The notes under the pieces were generated by a model. It searched no databases. It saw only the letters and a list, made by a program, of their open reading frames with translations, and had not been told where the DNA came from. This document shows positions 33,901-45,300 of a stretch of DNA of 64,000 bases, in pieces. Both the position numbers and the translations under genes were made by a program. The stretch spans positions 263,199,687-263,263,686 of the forward strand of contig NC_061510.1 of assembly GCF_022539505.1 (NCBI RefSeq), read 5' to 3'. Numbering within the stretch: the stretch's first letter is position 1; each line of letters begins with the position of its first letter. This DNA is from Lolium rigidum (lineage: Eukaryota; Streptophyta; Magnoliopsida; Poales; Poaceae).

Positions 33901-35712
33901 ATAGCTTGTCTGATGATTGGCAGGTTAAGTCAGTAGCAGGGGATACATCAGGGTCAGTACAGCAAGCACCCAAGTATAGAAGACTCTGCAAATATGGTGA
34001 AAAGATCAAGAGGGTTCCCTCAATGTCTTTGAATGACAGATATGATGGATGTGGCGGAAGACAATGTGATGTTACAAATAAAAGTATGCGGAACCAAATG
34101 GGGCATGCTAGGGGTGAGTTACTTTTTTCTCGTTCTAACTGTTTGCTTCTGGCCTTATTAGTTTGTATAAGTTTGTTGCATCACAACCTCAAGGCTTTAC
34201 ACTGTTTGTACTGTAATAATGTAGGAAACAAAGGGAAAGCCAAGAGGCGTCTGGATATATATATTGATGAGCAAGCCGAGTAAGAGTACTGCGACCTTTG
34301 TGTTGAGAACTTGATATTAGCAGACAAACTAATGCTAAACTTTTTTGCTATTATACTAGCCTGTCAATGCATATCAATGTTTTAATTATTATAATAAAAA
34401 AATACAATTTATTGATTATAACTACCTTTCATTTATTGCTTTAGGGTGTCTGAAGATACTTATATTTCAGCGGATGAGGATGATGATCAGAGCGAGGACA
34501 AATACGAAGATAGCTTTATTGATGATCAGGCAACTCCTAGTGGCCAATTTACTCAGAGTGAACAAGGTGGTGAACATACTGGCGACAGAATGGCTTTCTA
34601 TAGGTATTACAAGATGATGGAACTCTTTACTCTAGTGTTTAATGGTGTTCCTGCCTATGTTATTTTTTTAGACCATCCTGTTTTCTCTCATTTCTTTTGC
34701 CATCAATCAGCACAACTGAATACATGTGCTCTTACAGTCTGATTTGCAGTGTTGTTTTTCGACTGAATGGCTCTAAGTCAGACCTTCTGGTTCTAACTTG
34801 CAGTGTACAACTGAATGGCTGTACAACTGGATGTGTGCGCGTCAGTTTAACTTGATTAAGATAGTGTATATAATGTGAATAACTAGAACATTATGAGTAC
34901 ACACTTTACATTAGCAGTTCTGAGTTTGTGATTCCAGTTGAGGGTTTACTGTCAATTTTGTACATGGGATGGATTATGAGAAGCTGAGTACTATTGCGAC
35001 TCATACTTTTTTTCCTTGCATAAGAAGCATGTTTGCCATCAGCATTCTGCTTTTCTTGTTCATGAGTAGCCTAGTTCTGAGCAGAAGCATTCATGTTCAT
35101 GTTTTTCGTCTTGGAAAAAGTTACAGAAAGAAACTGTGGTACTGAATATTCATTTGATGTTTTCGCAGGCGGTCACTACTTACTCAGTCCACAGTAGTTC
35201 TTCCCTCAAGATACCAAGATCTCTCTGACAATTCTGTCTCTATAGCCGGAAGTGCGAGCTGTTCATCAGGAAACTCGCACAATCCTATCGAGACTCCACA
35301 AGGGATTCTTCAAAAACATGGTACCACTGGCCCAAGTCCTCTAGGTCCCCAGCAAAGCTCCCTGGAGAGAGCGAGTTTGATAAAGGAGCATGGTCAAGCC
35401 AGTGTGGTCAACTGCGAATCAACCAGCAAACCAGATAGCATAAAGAGAAAGCTAAGCTTCCAGCAAGCTGCCTCGATCCCTATCATAAACCTTGATCTAG
35501 AACCAGCACCACCTTCCTCACACCTTGCTACTGAAGCCGGCAATGATATATACTGGGATGATGCTTTCTTTGAGGGCCTCGATCTTGATGCAATTGAAGC
35601 ACAGGCGACCGAGCAATTGAGACTGCAGAAGGCACAATCACAGAAGCCAGCAGAAACTAAGCGAGCATCTGATGTGAGCTTCACGCCTCCATCGTTTGAT
35701 CTCGGGTTCTGA
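24908..35712 (+). CDS. FANCM: FANCM-type DNA helicase/translocase, 21 exons
   Basis: FANCM is an ATP-driven DNA translocase that remodels branched DNA in the nucleus and, in plants, restrains meiotic crossovers with MHF1/2. Joining 21 exons gives 1389 codons without a stop. Visible are REYQ (about 165-168), Walker A LPTGLGKT (184-191), DEAH (287-290), LTATPG (317-322), [13 protein letters not shown] (start of helicase C), [11 protein letters not shown] (583-593) and QRMGRTGR (613-620). The N-terminus is Pro/Ala-rich. The C-terminus is acidic with DDSFIDD-like [12 protein letters not shown] and ends FDLGF. No ERCC4 nuclease domain is seen, as in Arabidopsis FANCM (about 1340 residues). ATG 24908 is the first in frame and gives exon 1 a clean GTAAGC donor. 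I see no disabling change; the copy appears functional. Confidence 0.95.
25821..26008 (+). repeat. Direct repeat in FANCM intron 2, copy 1
   Basis: It begins GAATTCACTCTAATTTTTTT and ends ATAGCTGCACAGTACAT. It matches 26560-26743 closely (for example CATAATATAGGCAAACCTAC and ATGAATTACCGGTAAGAG in both). The ends are not TG...CA and no target duplication was found, so this is not a clear terminal-repeat retrotransposon. Confidence 0.85.
26027..26147 (+). mobile_element. hAT-type MITE with 8-bp target duplication
   Basis: A 121-bp palindromic element with ends CATGGTTTTAAAGGCGTC and, at the other side, ACGCCTTTAAAACCATG, flanked on both sides by GTAGTGAA (26019-26026 and 26148-26155). Eight-bp duplications are the mark of hAT transposons. 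It is too short to encode a transposase and is non-autonomous. Its insertion left the FANCM splice sites untouched. Confidence 0.9.
26151..26567 (+). mobile_element. Possible TIR element bounded by ~54-bp inverted repeats
   Basis: GTGAATTTCAAGTTTTACCC at 26151 and, on the minus strand from 26567, GTGAATTCCACTTTTTACCC begin two arms of about 54 bp that also share GACAGCAATTACCC / GACACCAATTACCC. The right arm overlaps the start of the second direct repeat. No target duplication was identified, so superfamily is not assigned. Confidence 0.5.
26560..26743 (+). repeat. Direct repeat in FANCM intron 2, copy 2
   Basis: Partner of 25821-26008, about 740 bp downstream in the same orientation, with a few substitutions and short indels mainly in homopolymers. 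Confidence 0.85.
28884..29078 (+). other. GC-AG intron 6 of FANCM
   Basis: The donor reads AAG|GCATGT and the acceptor TTGACAG|TTGGTG. Only this choice keeps the reading frame from AYCTAVRK into [18 protein letters not shown]. The neighbouring GT at 28879 would shift the frame. GC-AG introns are a known minor variant (about one percent) of the major spliceosome class. Confidence 0.85.
32286..32404 (+). other. U12-type AT-AC intron 15 of FANCM
   Basis: The 119-bp intron begins ATATCCTTTC, a perfect match to the minor-spliceosome 5' splice site (RTATCCTTT), and ends TCCAAAC. A U12 branch-point element CCTTAAC lies at 32389-32395, with the branch A about 10 bases before the 3' end, the distance typical for this class. 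Splicing joins DGRV with VVLACEGHE in phase 1, exactly where plant FANCM sequences continue after the QRMGRTGR motif. No GT-AG choice near here keeps the frame; reading through meets TGA at 32297-32299. Confidence 0.93.
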
Positions 35713-36100
35713 TAACCCATTTTGGTGAATTTCACTTCAAAAACCAATTCTGGTGAATAGCCATCCAGAATATGCTTATGTGCTGTTCCACCAGATTATC
35801 TAGGATCAAGCTTCAGATATGTGCGATTAGCAACATCCTGGTCTATCAGTCTGTTATCAATGACCTCTTTCCCCACAAGGTTTGAACTTGGGTGGTACAT
35901 GACAGACGGGGTTCAAGATGTTTCAGATGAGCCCTGCTGTGTTGCTGCCACGACTGCTTCTGTGAGAATATTTATAGGAAGCCCAGAAGATCAGGAGGTG
36001 GTGTCGAGAGATACGTGGCAGCTATTTAGCATTCAGTACATAATTACACCTTGTATAACAACAGGTCAACAGCCCCAGCTGTAAATATTGTATTATGTAA
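35713..36100 (+). other. Probable FANCM 3' UTR
   Basis: Downstream of the TGA there is no further coding signal. No AATAAA occurs here, which is normal for many plant genes. CTGTAAATATTGTATTATG at about 36078 is a plausible poly(A) region. The end is an estimate. Confidence 0.45.
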
Positions 36101-36599
36101 GTGCCTAGCTGTGGGTGTGTACAAACGAAATTTGCAGTTCCTTGAAAGGTTAATCATGCAGTAAGGGTTAGCTTGTGATGTGGTACCAAGTGATCTGCAT
36201 GGGTGGATGTATGGTTGCAAGGTGCACCTCAGTGCCAGGCTCAATGCCCATTTGGTAAGTGGGTAGATAGTGGTGAGGGAGTGACTGCTTCACTGGTGCC
36301 TTGCCCGGTTGCTTTCTCCAAGCAAGGAAATTATTCCAAACATGTCAATTCATTTTGTCAGTAGATAGTGTTTTCGCTTCAGTACAGCAGTCTGAACTCG
36401 GAGATGCCTGCCACGGGTATTAATTCTGAGCTCACGTTCTCCTGAACATCTCGCTATCTCGAGAAAGATACAGCATGGATAAGTGCGATCTATGCTCATT
36501 GCAATGCTTCTTTATCTACTCGTTGCGTGTAATGTGGTCTGATTGGCAGTAAGTGTACTTGTAAACTCCGAGGAGTAAAAATGCATGCAACTTGGGCTG
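36101..36599. other. Intergenic sequence, nothing recognised
   Basis: Downstream of FANCM, with no coding frame, repeat or RNA gene that I can support. Confidence 0.5.
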
Positions 36600-36812
36600 A
36601 TTTTAAATTTTAACAAACTGCTAGGCAGTATTATGGAAAAGGAAGTCAAGATAATTTTACAGTTGTACAACACAAAAATTATATCATTAGAAAGTAGAAC
36701 ACGTGAGCTTTGTAATGATATATATTTTGTAATATATATGTTGTATTATCATTGTCAAATTTTAAACCTAGAAACACGCGCAAGCCCTATGAACTGGGAC
36801 GGAGGGAGTAGC
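36600..36812 (+). mobile_element. Stowaway/Mariner-type MITE remnant
   Basis: The right end GGGACGGAGGGAGTA (36798-36812) is the standard terminus of Stowaway-like (CTCCCTCCGTCC) elements of grasses, followed by GCA. The internal part (GTTGTACAACAC..., AATGATATATATTTTGTAAT) is AT-rich with short inverted segments. The left terminus is missing or unrecognisable. Confidence 0.6.
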
Positions 36813-39800
36813 AATATTATTTCCATAAAAAGTTTCGCCACCACAATAATAACTATCCAACCTCATTGCATCATCAAGGTGATTGCTGAATCCATAATTA
36901 CATATGCTCGGGCATCTTGTCGATAAGAAACACTCACTTGATGAATGATGCAGGAGTGTAAGAAAGAACACACCTTTAACTAATCAGTCACTTGCGCATT
37001 CAAACGTAGGCCCGTTTTGTTTAGATGGAAACGTAGACCTTAAGAAACGAAACACAGGACAAGCATGCAGAACAAATATATAGTACTAGCATGGACGAGT
37101 AATAATTGAGTGTTTCAGTGATCAGTATGAACACAAAGATTCTAGGGAACACCACACAGCAGGTGAATAAAAAGAACATTTTTGATGGCGTAGTCTGCAG
37201 AAAGTTCTTCCCAATGTATGCAGTGGCTGCAAGGAACACACACGTCAGGCACTAGAGATGACTGTCGGACGGATCCGCGCGCTCTACATGCTACTATCAG
37301 GGACGGGCCGGAGCCGAGCTGATTCTCCTTTTGTATCTTCTGTCTTGGTACAAGTCCAGAAACCAAACTTTCTAACTGACAATCTAATATTAGCTCAAGC
37401 TCTTCAGAGAAAAGATCCAGCTACATATCCTGGACACTGGATAATAAGGCCAAATCTTCATCAGTTCTTTCATCACACACAAAGTTCTCAAGCCAGAATC
37501 TTTAAAATCAAGAGGGATATCAACATGGCAGCGCACAAACAGGCTCAAGAAGCTGTCAAAACTCATAGTATAGGAGTCTGTCTTTACAATTGTACTAAAC
37601 ATCCCTCGAACAAGTGCCCTGTATTTGCTGTCATCAACAATCTTAATGTGCATCCTTGCACATTACTTTCTGTAACTTGTTGGGACGCTCGGCCGTGGCT
37701 TGTTTTTTTTTTGGGATGGGTCTTGACCCCTAGAACTTATGCTTGTACCAACATTGCTGCTCTGTGGATGGTGTTGTATGCTGAATCGTGTACTCTGCAC
37801 TGTTGTAGCTTCATTAAGTTATAGTCGTGCCCATCTTAAACCTACCGTTTAAAAGGAATAGACAAGTACATCCGGCGTTACTTTCGCTTTCTTAATTTTG
37901 AGGTTCGAACAGATCAGTGTTCAAAAGCCGATGGTGCGCCGTTGTCCTGGGGCTTTCATCACCGGAGCCAGACAAATCTTGTTATAATAGAGTTTCTTGC
38001 GGTAGACAAATATGAAGTCATCATGCTAAGGCCCCAAAAGATTAGCACACCACAATAGCAACCATCGCCAAAGATGAGACCCGTAGATCGGAAGAGGCAG
38101 ACCTAAAATCACACGAACGAACACGAAAACCGAGTGGATCCCAGAAAATCCTGTTGATGCTAGACGCACCACCCGAGCAAGGATATGATGGGATGACCTT
38201 ATTCCGACTTCAAGATGTAGCCGTCGCCTCACCATATCGAAGAGAACACTAAATAAAGCCTAAACAGAGAAGGGGACCGTCCTGCCGGCAAGGGACCATG
38301 GTCCGCCACGCCTGCAAAGCTACCGGAAACGGGACGGACTGGCAGTGACGCTGGCGCCGCCGGTAAGGGGGGTGGAACCCTAGATGAGCTTATATAATAT
38401 ATTAACTTAACAAAACTATCCACACATGCAAACTTAAAGGAATAGAAAAATCAAGAAACGTGCATGCACATATAAAATCAGGTGCAAATCAAGCCATCTA
38501 ATACCACAGGGTTGCCAAATGGATGATGCACACAAGCTTAGCTCCAATCTAGCTAGCTATTATTAGTCTATAATCCTAATAGTGGTAGGTGGGAAGGAAG
38601 GCCTTCTAGAAGCCAACAAACCAACATGACCACTCTAGGACTTGCAAACGTGCCAGAAAAAACAAAGGCATCTCAATGAGTAGATTGGATTGTGTGCACT
38701 ATTAGGTGAGCCATCGGTGTTAGGCTGCAGGCAATTTATTCTATTCTGTCACATGGAAACTACCTTTTGCTTGTCCATTTCGGTAGGAATTGCTGTCATG
38801 CATGTATTAATACATGCATGAAACTTCTCCCGGCATACTACGTACGTACGGTTCTTGTGATTCAATAAATGTGTATATGTGTGTACACGTACGCGTAGTA
38901 GACATCTCTCTTCCTAATTTTTCCTTTCGTCATGCCTCCATTTCTCCTAGCTTCCTGAAACAGGCAACAAATCTTAAACTAAATTGCATTTGCCATCACG
39001 ATGCTGGACCTTGATATTATTTGATTTTGTCTATAGAAGCGTGGTTGGTAGGACGTTGTGCCGTTGTGGACCTTATATTCTGCTTCTTTTAGAGTTTCAA
39101 TAAGGTATGGGCTGAGCTACGGTATGACATTAAGTAACTCGATCGTCACGTTGGATTGGCAAAAGAGAGCATAAAGTCGACTCTTCCCAAAATGTTGAAG
39201 CTAGAGTCTACCAGAACACGTTTGCACGACAATGGTTTTTGTTAGCTTGGCTCTCGTAGACACTTTTATAAGTGCTCTTAGGTTAACCTCCTTAGCTTGT
39301 CTTCCTTTGTTTTTGCAACGTAATGGCTTTGTCAATTCAAAAAAGAATGCAACCAAGCAATTCTTAAATCCTAGTGATATTTTGGGACATCCAAGTGCAT
39401 GCACATGACAAGCATATTCTGGGTGAGCTGAGCCGTCGTGGGAACATACAGGATCCGACAGCAGTTAATATGTCACTCGTTGATAAGTGCCATCCATCCG
39501 TCCGTATCCATGACGTACTCGTACAGTGATCGATCGAGGTTTTGGTGTTCGATACGGCCGTGTCGTTTATCTTTTGGACCAGAATCTTAATCTCAAGTCG
39601 ATGATCATCCGTCGTTTCAACCAAAAACGTGCTGTACAAAACGAACGGAAAATAGAAAGAAGAAAGCTTGTTCTTTTCGATACCGTACGGTTCAGTTGGT
39701 ACGGGGTACACTGACAATGTCTCGAGGTGTCCTTGACTAGAGTGGCTTTTTAGCTCATTTCGCTTTTCATTTGAGAGGTACACCTGATTTATCATTAAAG

Positions 39801-40236
39801 GAAGCGGCGTACAAGCACCAAGAAAATGGGCACTGCCCTAAGAAATTGCGAAAATCCCAGTAAAGTAAAAAAATACAATGAGATATCTCTAGAGTCGCCT
39901 TCGCTTGCTAACTCTTGTACCTTTAATTTGGAGGGCCGACTAGAGAAGAAAGAGATGAGTAGACGTCTATCATATTTATTTCTGTTGAATTTTTCGTAAT
40001 GTTTGTAATGTTGTAAAGGTTAAAAAATGTAGTTTCTAGGCTTGCAACCTATGGCTAACTCGCCCCTCCATGCAAGATGGCGGTTGTCTCGGACCTCCCT
40101 CCGGGGACCGCGACGCTGTCCTTCCGTTAGTCGATCGTTTGCTGCAACCCCCTCTCGCACCCACCTACCTGGCATGTTCCCCCACGTCCTCCACCACTTC
40201 CACCACCGTTCCGTCGGCGGCACGCGTGCCACTAAG
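36813..40236. other. Intergenic region without recognisable genes
   Basis: About 3.4 kb of mixed sequence. No open frame has family motifs. The part 37850-38400 is less AT-rich and looks like a repeat remnant (sequence such as GTAGATCGGAAGAGGCAGAC), but I cannot assign it. A 26-bp palindrome lies at 38796-38821. The part 40040-40236 is GC-rich and is the target into which the next LTR inserted. Confidence 0.5.
38796..38821. repeat. 26-bp perfect palindrome with two CATGCATG (RY) cores
   Basis: The two halves are TCATGCATGTATT and AATACATGCATGA with no spacer. CATGCATG is the RY element bound by B3-type factors (ABI3/FUS3/LEC2). No gene is adjacent in this window, so function is not established. 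Confidence 0.8.
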
Positions 40237-40241
40237 ACCGG
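40237..40241 (+). repeat. Target-site duplication, left (ACCGG)
   Basis: ACCGG before TGTGGTGACC, repeated at 45296-45300. Confidence 0.88.
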
Positions 40242-41273
40242 TGTGGTGACCCTGCATACCACTGCATGTTGTAGTATGCCAGTCGTTGATATAACATTCA
40301 CGAAGTACCATTCCGCAAATATTACATCCCTCAGAGTAGTACAACAGAACATAGCAGGTCCATAACTCATTCATTTATTATTACAAGCATAATACACATA
40401 TCGTCTCGGAGCTCCTCTTGGGTCCTAAGAGGAATACTCCTGGGTTCGAGGCGAACCCCACTTAGCTTACAATATAGAAGTCTCATTAAGTTATACATTT
40501 ATTCTCTCGAGCAACTAAGTATTAAGAGTTCGTGCTGCTCGGCTACTACTACTACTCGATGCTTCTAGGCTTGATCTCCTACTGAAGCCTCCCCGGTTCC
40601 GTAGACTATGAGGTAGTCTACGCCTTCAACACCTCCAGAGAGGTCTGGTTCTTCATAGCCGATGATCTCGGCTCCTTCAGGGTTGTCGTAGTCCTCCTCC
40701 AGGACGATTCGGACAATCTAAGCAAGAGATTTAAGAGTGGGATGAGTACGAGCGTACTCAACAAGTTCATTTTAGATAAGAGGTGTTTAATGCACTAGCT
40801 ACGATATTAGACCAGAAAGTCTAATACCAATGCAGGTTTTGATAAACATTTCTTCAAGAGATAGCTTTTATTTCAAAGAGCTATGTCCGTCAGCCTTCAC
40901 CCGTTTACTAGAACTTCATGGAGTTCCTTTCCGGCAGCGTTCGCGGTTCCAAATCCCGGAACAGGGAGTGACAGGTCACGGTTCTTTACACTCTGCAGAG
41001 GTGTGTTGCTTTACCCATAAGAGATCTTAACCTTGGTGCCAACCGGGCAGCTTTCCCGTCCACACTTCCTATGGTGTGAGGCCCGGTATAAGGTCTAGCC
41101 AATCATGTTCCTCCGCTACCTCGAACACCCACCCTTTGTTGCATGCCCCGACCCCGGGTCCACGCCGGTCCCATTATTCCCGTAGATTTCAGGGTGGACC
41201 CCGACCACGACGTCAATGCAGGGCTCTACCATACATTCCTACGCCGGTAGCTGCAACCCATCATAGACCGCAA

Positions 41274-41411
41274 TACCGTGGGGACTTAGGACTCCCCAGC
41301 CTCACGGCTTGCTCCTTCGGGCGACAAGTGTACTACGGACAATGCCGTGGGGACTTAGGACTCCCCAGCCTCACCGCTTGCCCCCTTGGATTACAAGTGT
41401 ACTACGGTAAA
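41274..41411 (+). repeat. Tandem pair of 69-bp units inside the long LTR
   Basis: Both units contain CCGTGGGGACTTAGGACTCC and ACAAGTGTACTACGG. GGGGACTTAGGACTCCCC is nearly self-complementary. The same pair is present in the second LTR copy at about 61042-61180, so it is a family feature. Confidence 0.85.
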
Positions 41412-44400
41412 GCTCATCCGTTGATGAACGAGAGGTGGAAACACTTTTGACTACTCCGTCCCACTCCGGATCTTATGGTTAACACGGGTATTACGTCACA
41501 AGAATCACTGGACGACATTTGTTGTTAATCCTAGATGGATATAAACCCTTGCAATGGAACCTCCACCATATCAACACAATCCATGGTTCCATTGCCAACC
41601 ACATAGTCATATTCATAGTTATGAAAATAGTGGTTTTGGTTTTTATGCAATAGTGATAATCATAGTACTTTGCAAGTAATTTGATAAAGATACTCAAATG
41701 ATATGAGCAAGTGATGAACTTGCTCGAACACCTGCAAAGTTTTGCGGTTGGATGGTGTGGACTGACCCTTGTCCTCTGGTTCTGAAAAATAGCATCATTG
41801 TCCGATAACGGCAATGGTTAAAGAAGCAATTATGCATGATTCCAGTTTTAGGGTTTGTTCCCCCCTTCCGATGTCGTTATTATTTCATGTAAGAGGTTAA
41901 TACTAAGAATAATTTGGAGATACTATATTTAGAGTAAATACAACCTTGAAATGTTGTCAAGGTGTTTTTAAAGTCCAAATGCATTAATGGACTTATTTTT
42001 ATTATTGAAAATAATATGTGTGATTTAAATATTTATTTAAATCACCAAATTAAGACTTATTCTTAGTTGTCTTCAAAAATTCTCTTTGATATTTTATTCA
42101 GGTAGAGAATTTTATGCTGATCAATTTTCATATTTTTAATTATTTTTTTAGAGCTATTAAACATTTCTTATACAATTTCAAAGTTTCTGTATTTAATGGA
42201 ATTATGAAATGACTGAATTGCCCCTGGGCCCACCTGTCAGTGCGGCCCGGCGGGTTAACCCTAACCCGAGCCACCCGTGGGCTCGGTCGGTCGCACCGAC
42301 CCCTTCTCCCCCACTCGCGCACGAACCCTAGCCCTCACGGGCTCTGGCGATCCCCGCGTCGCCGCCCCCTTCACCGGATTATCCCGGCCAACTCCGGCCG
42401 TCGCCGCCGGTGAGATTAGGTGGATCTGAACCGCCTCTCGACGGCGGACACGGTGGTCCGCGTCGATCTGACGCTCGCGTCCCCGTTCGCTCGACCTCGA
42501 CCCTCTAGTGCGCCAGGCTCTTCGGCGTTCATCGCCGCCGTGCGCTGGAGAAGCCGTGGTCCTTTCCCTGGCGCTTCTGGCGCCAGAACGCCACCGCGAG
42601 CCTCGCCGTGGTGGTGCTGGAGCTGCGTCTCCGCCGCGGCCTGGCCTGGCTGGCGCCGCCGTTCGCCCGGCGTGTGCCGCTGTGGCCGCCACGGCCGTGT
42701 TCGCTGGCTCACCTCACCTGTGAGTGCTCTACGCCTCTTCTCTCTCTCTCTCTCACTCTGCTCCATCTGCTCCTGTTCGACTAGCTCCGCCGCTGGCCTG
42801 CTCTCCCTGTGGAGATGCTTGCCGTGTAGATGTACTGCTGCGGCTATGCTCCTGCGGCCTTACGCCATTACTGCTGTGATTGTGCTGACATGCGCATGCT
42901 GTTGCTATGCTGCTCTACTGCTTATGCGTGTGCTGCTGCTGTGGCCATTTCTTCTATGTTCATGCATGTGCTCGGCTGCTGCTTCCCTGTGCTTCTATTC
43001 TTGATGTTGTACTTGCCAATTACTCAAATGTGTTCATATATGCTGCACTGGCTTGATTGCAGTGTGCAATCCTTGCAAGTTTGCAAGAGTCAGTGCCTCT
43101 GGTGTGCTTTCCTGTGTGGTATAATTCATGGAACTGCTCCATTGAGCATAGCTGTGCTTGCACAGCTCTATCTCTTGATGAACTGCTATTGGATAATATC
43201 ATATCTAGCTTATTTGATTATCTGCTATGCCATTGTTCCAGTTCTGTGGTCAATTCAATTGTCTGGCCATGTGTTTGTGCTATACTTGATGTCTAGCATG
43301 CTGTAGCATGCTCTTGCAAGCTTCTGGTGGTCATATGATCACCAGTTGCTTGTAGAAACTGCTCTTTGTTGTCAGTGCCTCACTGTGGTCCACTCTGTGC
43401 TGTGTGTGTATCACACATGCTTGGCCTGTGTATGCTGGTGCTTGTCCAAGCATCAATGGATGCTTGCAATGATCCATTGGATCATCAGCAAGACTATGTG
43501 CATAAGTAGCTTGACTATTTCATTTATTTGTGTAGTTCTGATTGCTTAAATAGATAAATGATGTGAACTGTGACACAGTGATGATCATAACAATTTAATT
43601 TGCTTGGGCTAGAGGGATGCCAACACTTGTTGGGGACCCTAGCCCACTCTGAACCCACCTGGGTGATGATGCATGTGCTGGGCTTGGTGGTTTGACTGTT
43701 TTGGGTGGTTGAGGTGGCCTCAGCAGCCATTCTTGGCTGCTCAGGAAGCTCCCACCTTAGTTGGCTTGATGTGTATGGACAAATGCTTTCTGGTTAAACC
43801 ATATTTGGTTGCCAGATGCTTTTAATGTTGACAAACATGTATAGACACTTGATTGTCTATCTGTCTGATGGTTTAGCTAGCTATAGGTTGTCAAGTGAAC
43901 TTGTGTAGCTAGCTAGGGATTAAATCCATGTTGGATTTCTCTGATTGTGTCCCTGTGTGGACACAACCAGTGTTCCCCGGATAATTTCCTACTGGCCTTT
44001 TCTAGGTTTGCTTGTACCAAATGGCTAGATAGCCATATGATGACACAAACAGGGCTTCCTACCCTTTTGGTGTGCTTGAGATCATGCCTGTGCAATTTAT
44101 GAACAAAACCAGCTGGTCTGTTCATGATTATAGTTATACCTCACTCCAGCTCCTAGAAATTGGATGTTGGTGTAGAGGTTTTGCTTCTGGTTGGTTGGTT
44201 TGCTTTGGTGATGAGCTGGTGCTTGCCCTGCTCCTCCTTGTGAGCTTGTGAAGCTTGATTTGGTCCTGTGGTGGATTTTGGACAGGTTGAACAACTCTGG
44301 CTGTTCTTCCTGTTCTTGCTGTTCTTGGTGTTCTTACTCTTTGGAGATTCTGCCGATGAGCTGCTAGGGTTTCTGGCTGTGAAAAGGTTTTATATGAACC

Positions 44401-44655
44401 TTGGTTGGCTCCTCTGGTCGACAGCTTGCCTGGCACCACTTTGGTGACTCCTCACAGTGCCGTGTATGTGTGCTGCATGCACACAACCCTGTGAGCAGGC
44501 TGTGTGTGTGTGTAACTTGGTGCTGTGCACTTGGACTTGGGACTTGGTGGATCAGCTCGGCAGCCTTGTTCATATCCTCTCCTGATTCAATATTTTTGCT
44601 AATCTGCCAAGTGGCATTGCCACTTGGCTTAATACTCTTCTTTTTTTGCTTGTGT

Positions 44656-44715
44656 GCAGGGATCAAGAAGTTGATCATGATGAACATGAAGATCATCAAG
44701 TCCAAGATCAGATGA
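44656..44715 (+). other. Possible terminal exon within the long LTR
   Basis: After a pyrimidine-rich stretch and GTGTGCAG, a short frame reads DQEVDHDEHEDHQVQDQMIF and stops at 44728-44730. The clear acceptor and non-random acidic composition suggest a small spliced transcript of the LTR. There is no homology that I can name. Confidence 0.3.
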
Positions 44716-45295
44716 TATTCACATTGTAGTATTTAGGACAGAATCATACTTGTACTTTTCTTTTATCTTCATTTATCTATTTTTTCCAATTTGTGTAATG
44801 TGTTGTAATAGTTCATTCATTTCAATTTCAGGATATTGTAATTGACAATGTATCATGTGTGATTATCAATAAAGCTCAAGTTTTCCTTAATGAGCTTTAC
44901 ATAATTGTTGTATTATTTATAATCTTGATTAATGATAATTGTTTATTAAATTATCTCAAGTTTGAATTATGTGATATCCATTTGATGTTGGAATTTGAAA
45001 TTCAAATTCAAATTTGGTTTGAATTCAATCATACAACTTAATTAAGAATTCAATCATGCAACTTAAGATTGTAATGCAATCTCACTTCTCTCTTCTCAAA
45101 ACCCTAATTTAGCTGAGTAGGAACAAGTTTGTCGCACTCTCGAAACCCTAACCCTGTAAGGTGTCGAGAGAGAAACCTGTCCCCCTTCGATGCAGTTTTG
45201 TTTTAAAAGCGCGAAATTTCCCCGTAATTTACGATGCCATGCACATCCCTTTCTAAAATCTACCCCTCGATCGTCTCTAAACCTGGGACATTACA

Positions 45296-45300
45296 ACCGG
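45296..45300 (+). repeat. Target-site duplication, right (ACCGG)
   Basis: Exact copy of 40237-40241. Confidence 0.88.

Larger units (their letters stand above)
24908..35712 (+). other. FANCM: Exon map of FANCM
   Basis: Exons: 24908-24967, 25048-25465, 27834-27977, 28058-28140, 28253-28367, 28792-28883, 29079-29133, 29216-29337, 29410-29523, 29637-29830, 30401-30528, 31009-31069, 31763-31839, 31996-32045, 32120-32285, 32405-32526, 32607-32924, 33021-34113, 34225-34279, 34445-34603, 35169-35712 (stop TGA at 35710). Each junction was chosen so that phase is kept and the helicase motifs stay continuous. All introns are GT-AG except intron 6 (GC-AG) and intron 15 (AT-AC). Exon 18 (1093 bp) encodes the long variable linker after the helicase. 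Ends of the least conserved exons (1, 18-20) are the least certain. Confidence 0.85.
40242..45295 (+). mobile_element. Solo LTR of about 5 kb
   Basis: It begins TGTGGTGACCCTGCATACC, ends AACCTGGGACATTACA, and is flanked on both sides by ACCGG, so it has the TG...CA ends and 5-bp duplication of an LTR insertion. The start is not repeated at the end and there is no PBS, gag or pol, so a single LTR left by recombination between two LTRs is the simplest reading. A related copy starts at 60021. Notable parts: a 69-bp tandem pair (about 41274-41411), an AT-rich tract (41880-42200), a GC-rich open region (42420-42720), and near the end a probable intron acceptor followed by an acidic short frame (44656-44715). 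LTRs this long are known from Triticeae LARD-type elements. Confidence 0.82.

Noticed and set aside
42420..43004. GC-rich open frames on both strands in the solo LTR
   Set aside because: Composition-driven, not shared with the second family member, no recognisable domain.
40242..45295. Complete retrotransposon with two LTRs
   Set aside because: The start sequence is not repeated at the end and no PBS, gag or pol is present. Solo LTR fits better.
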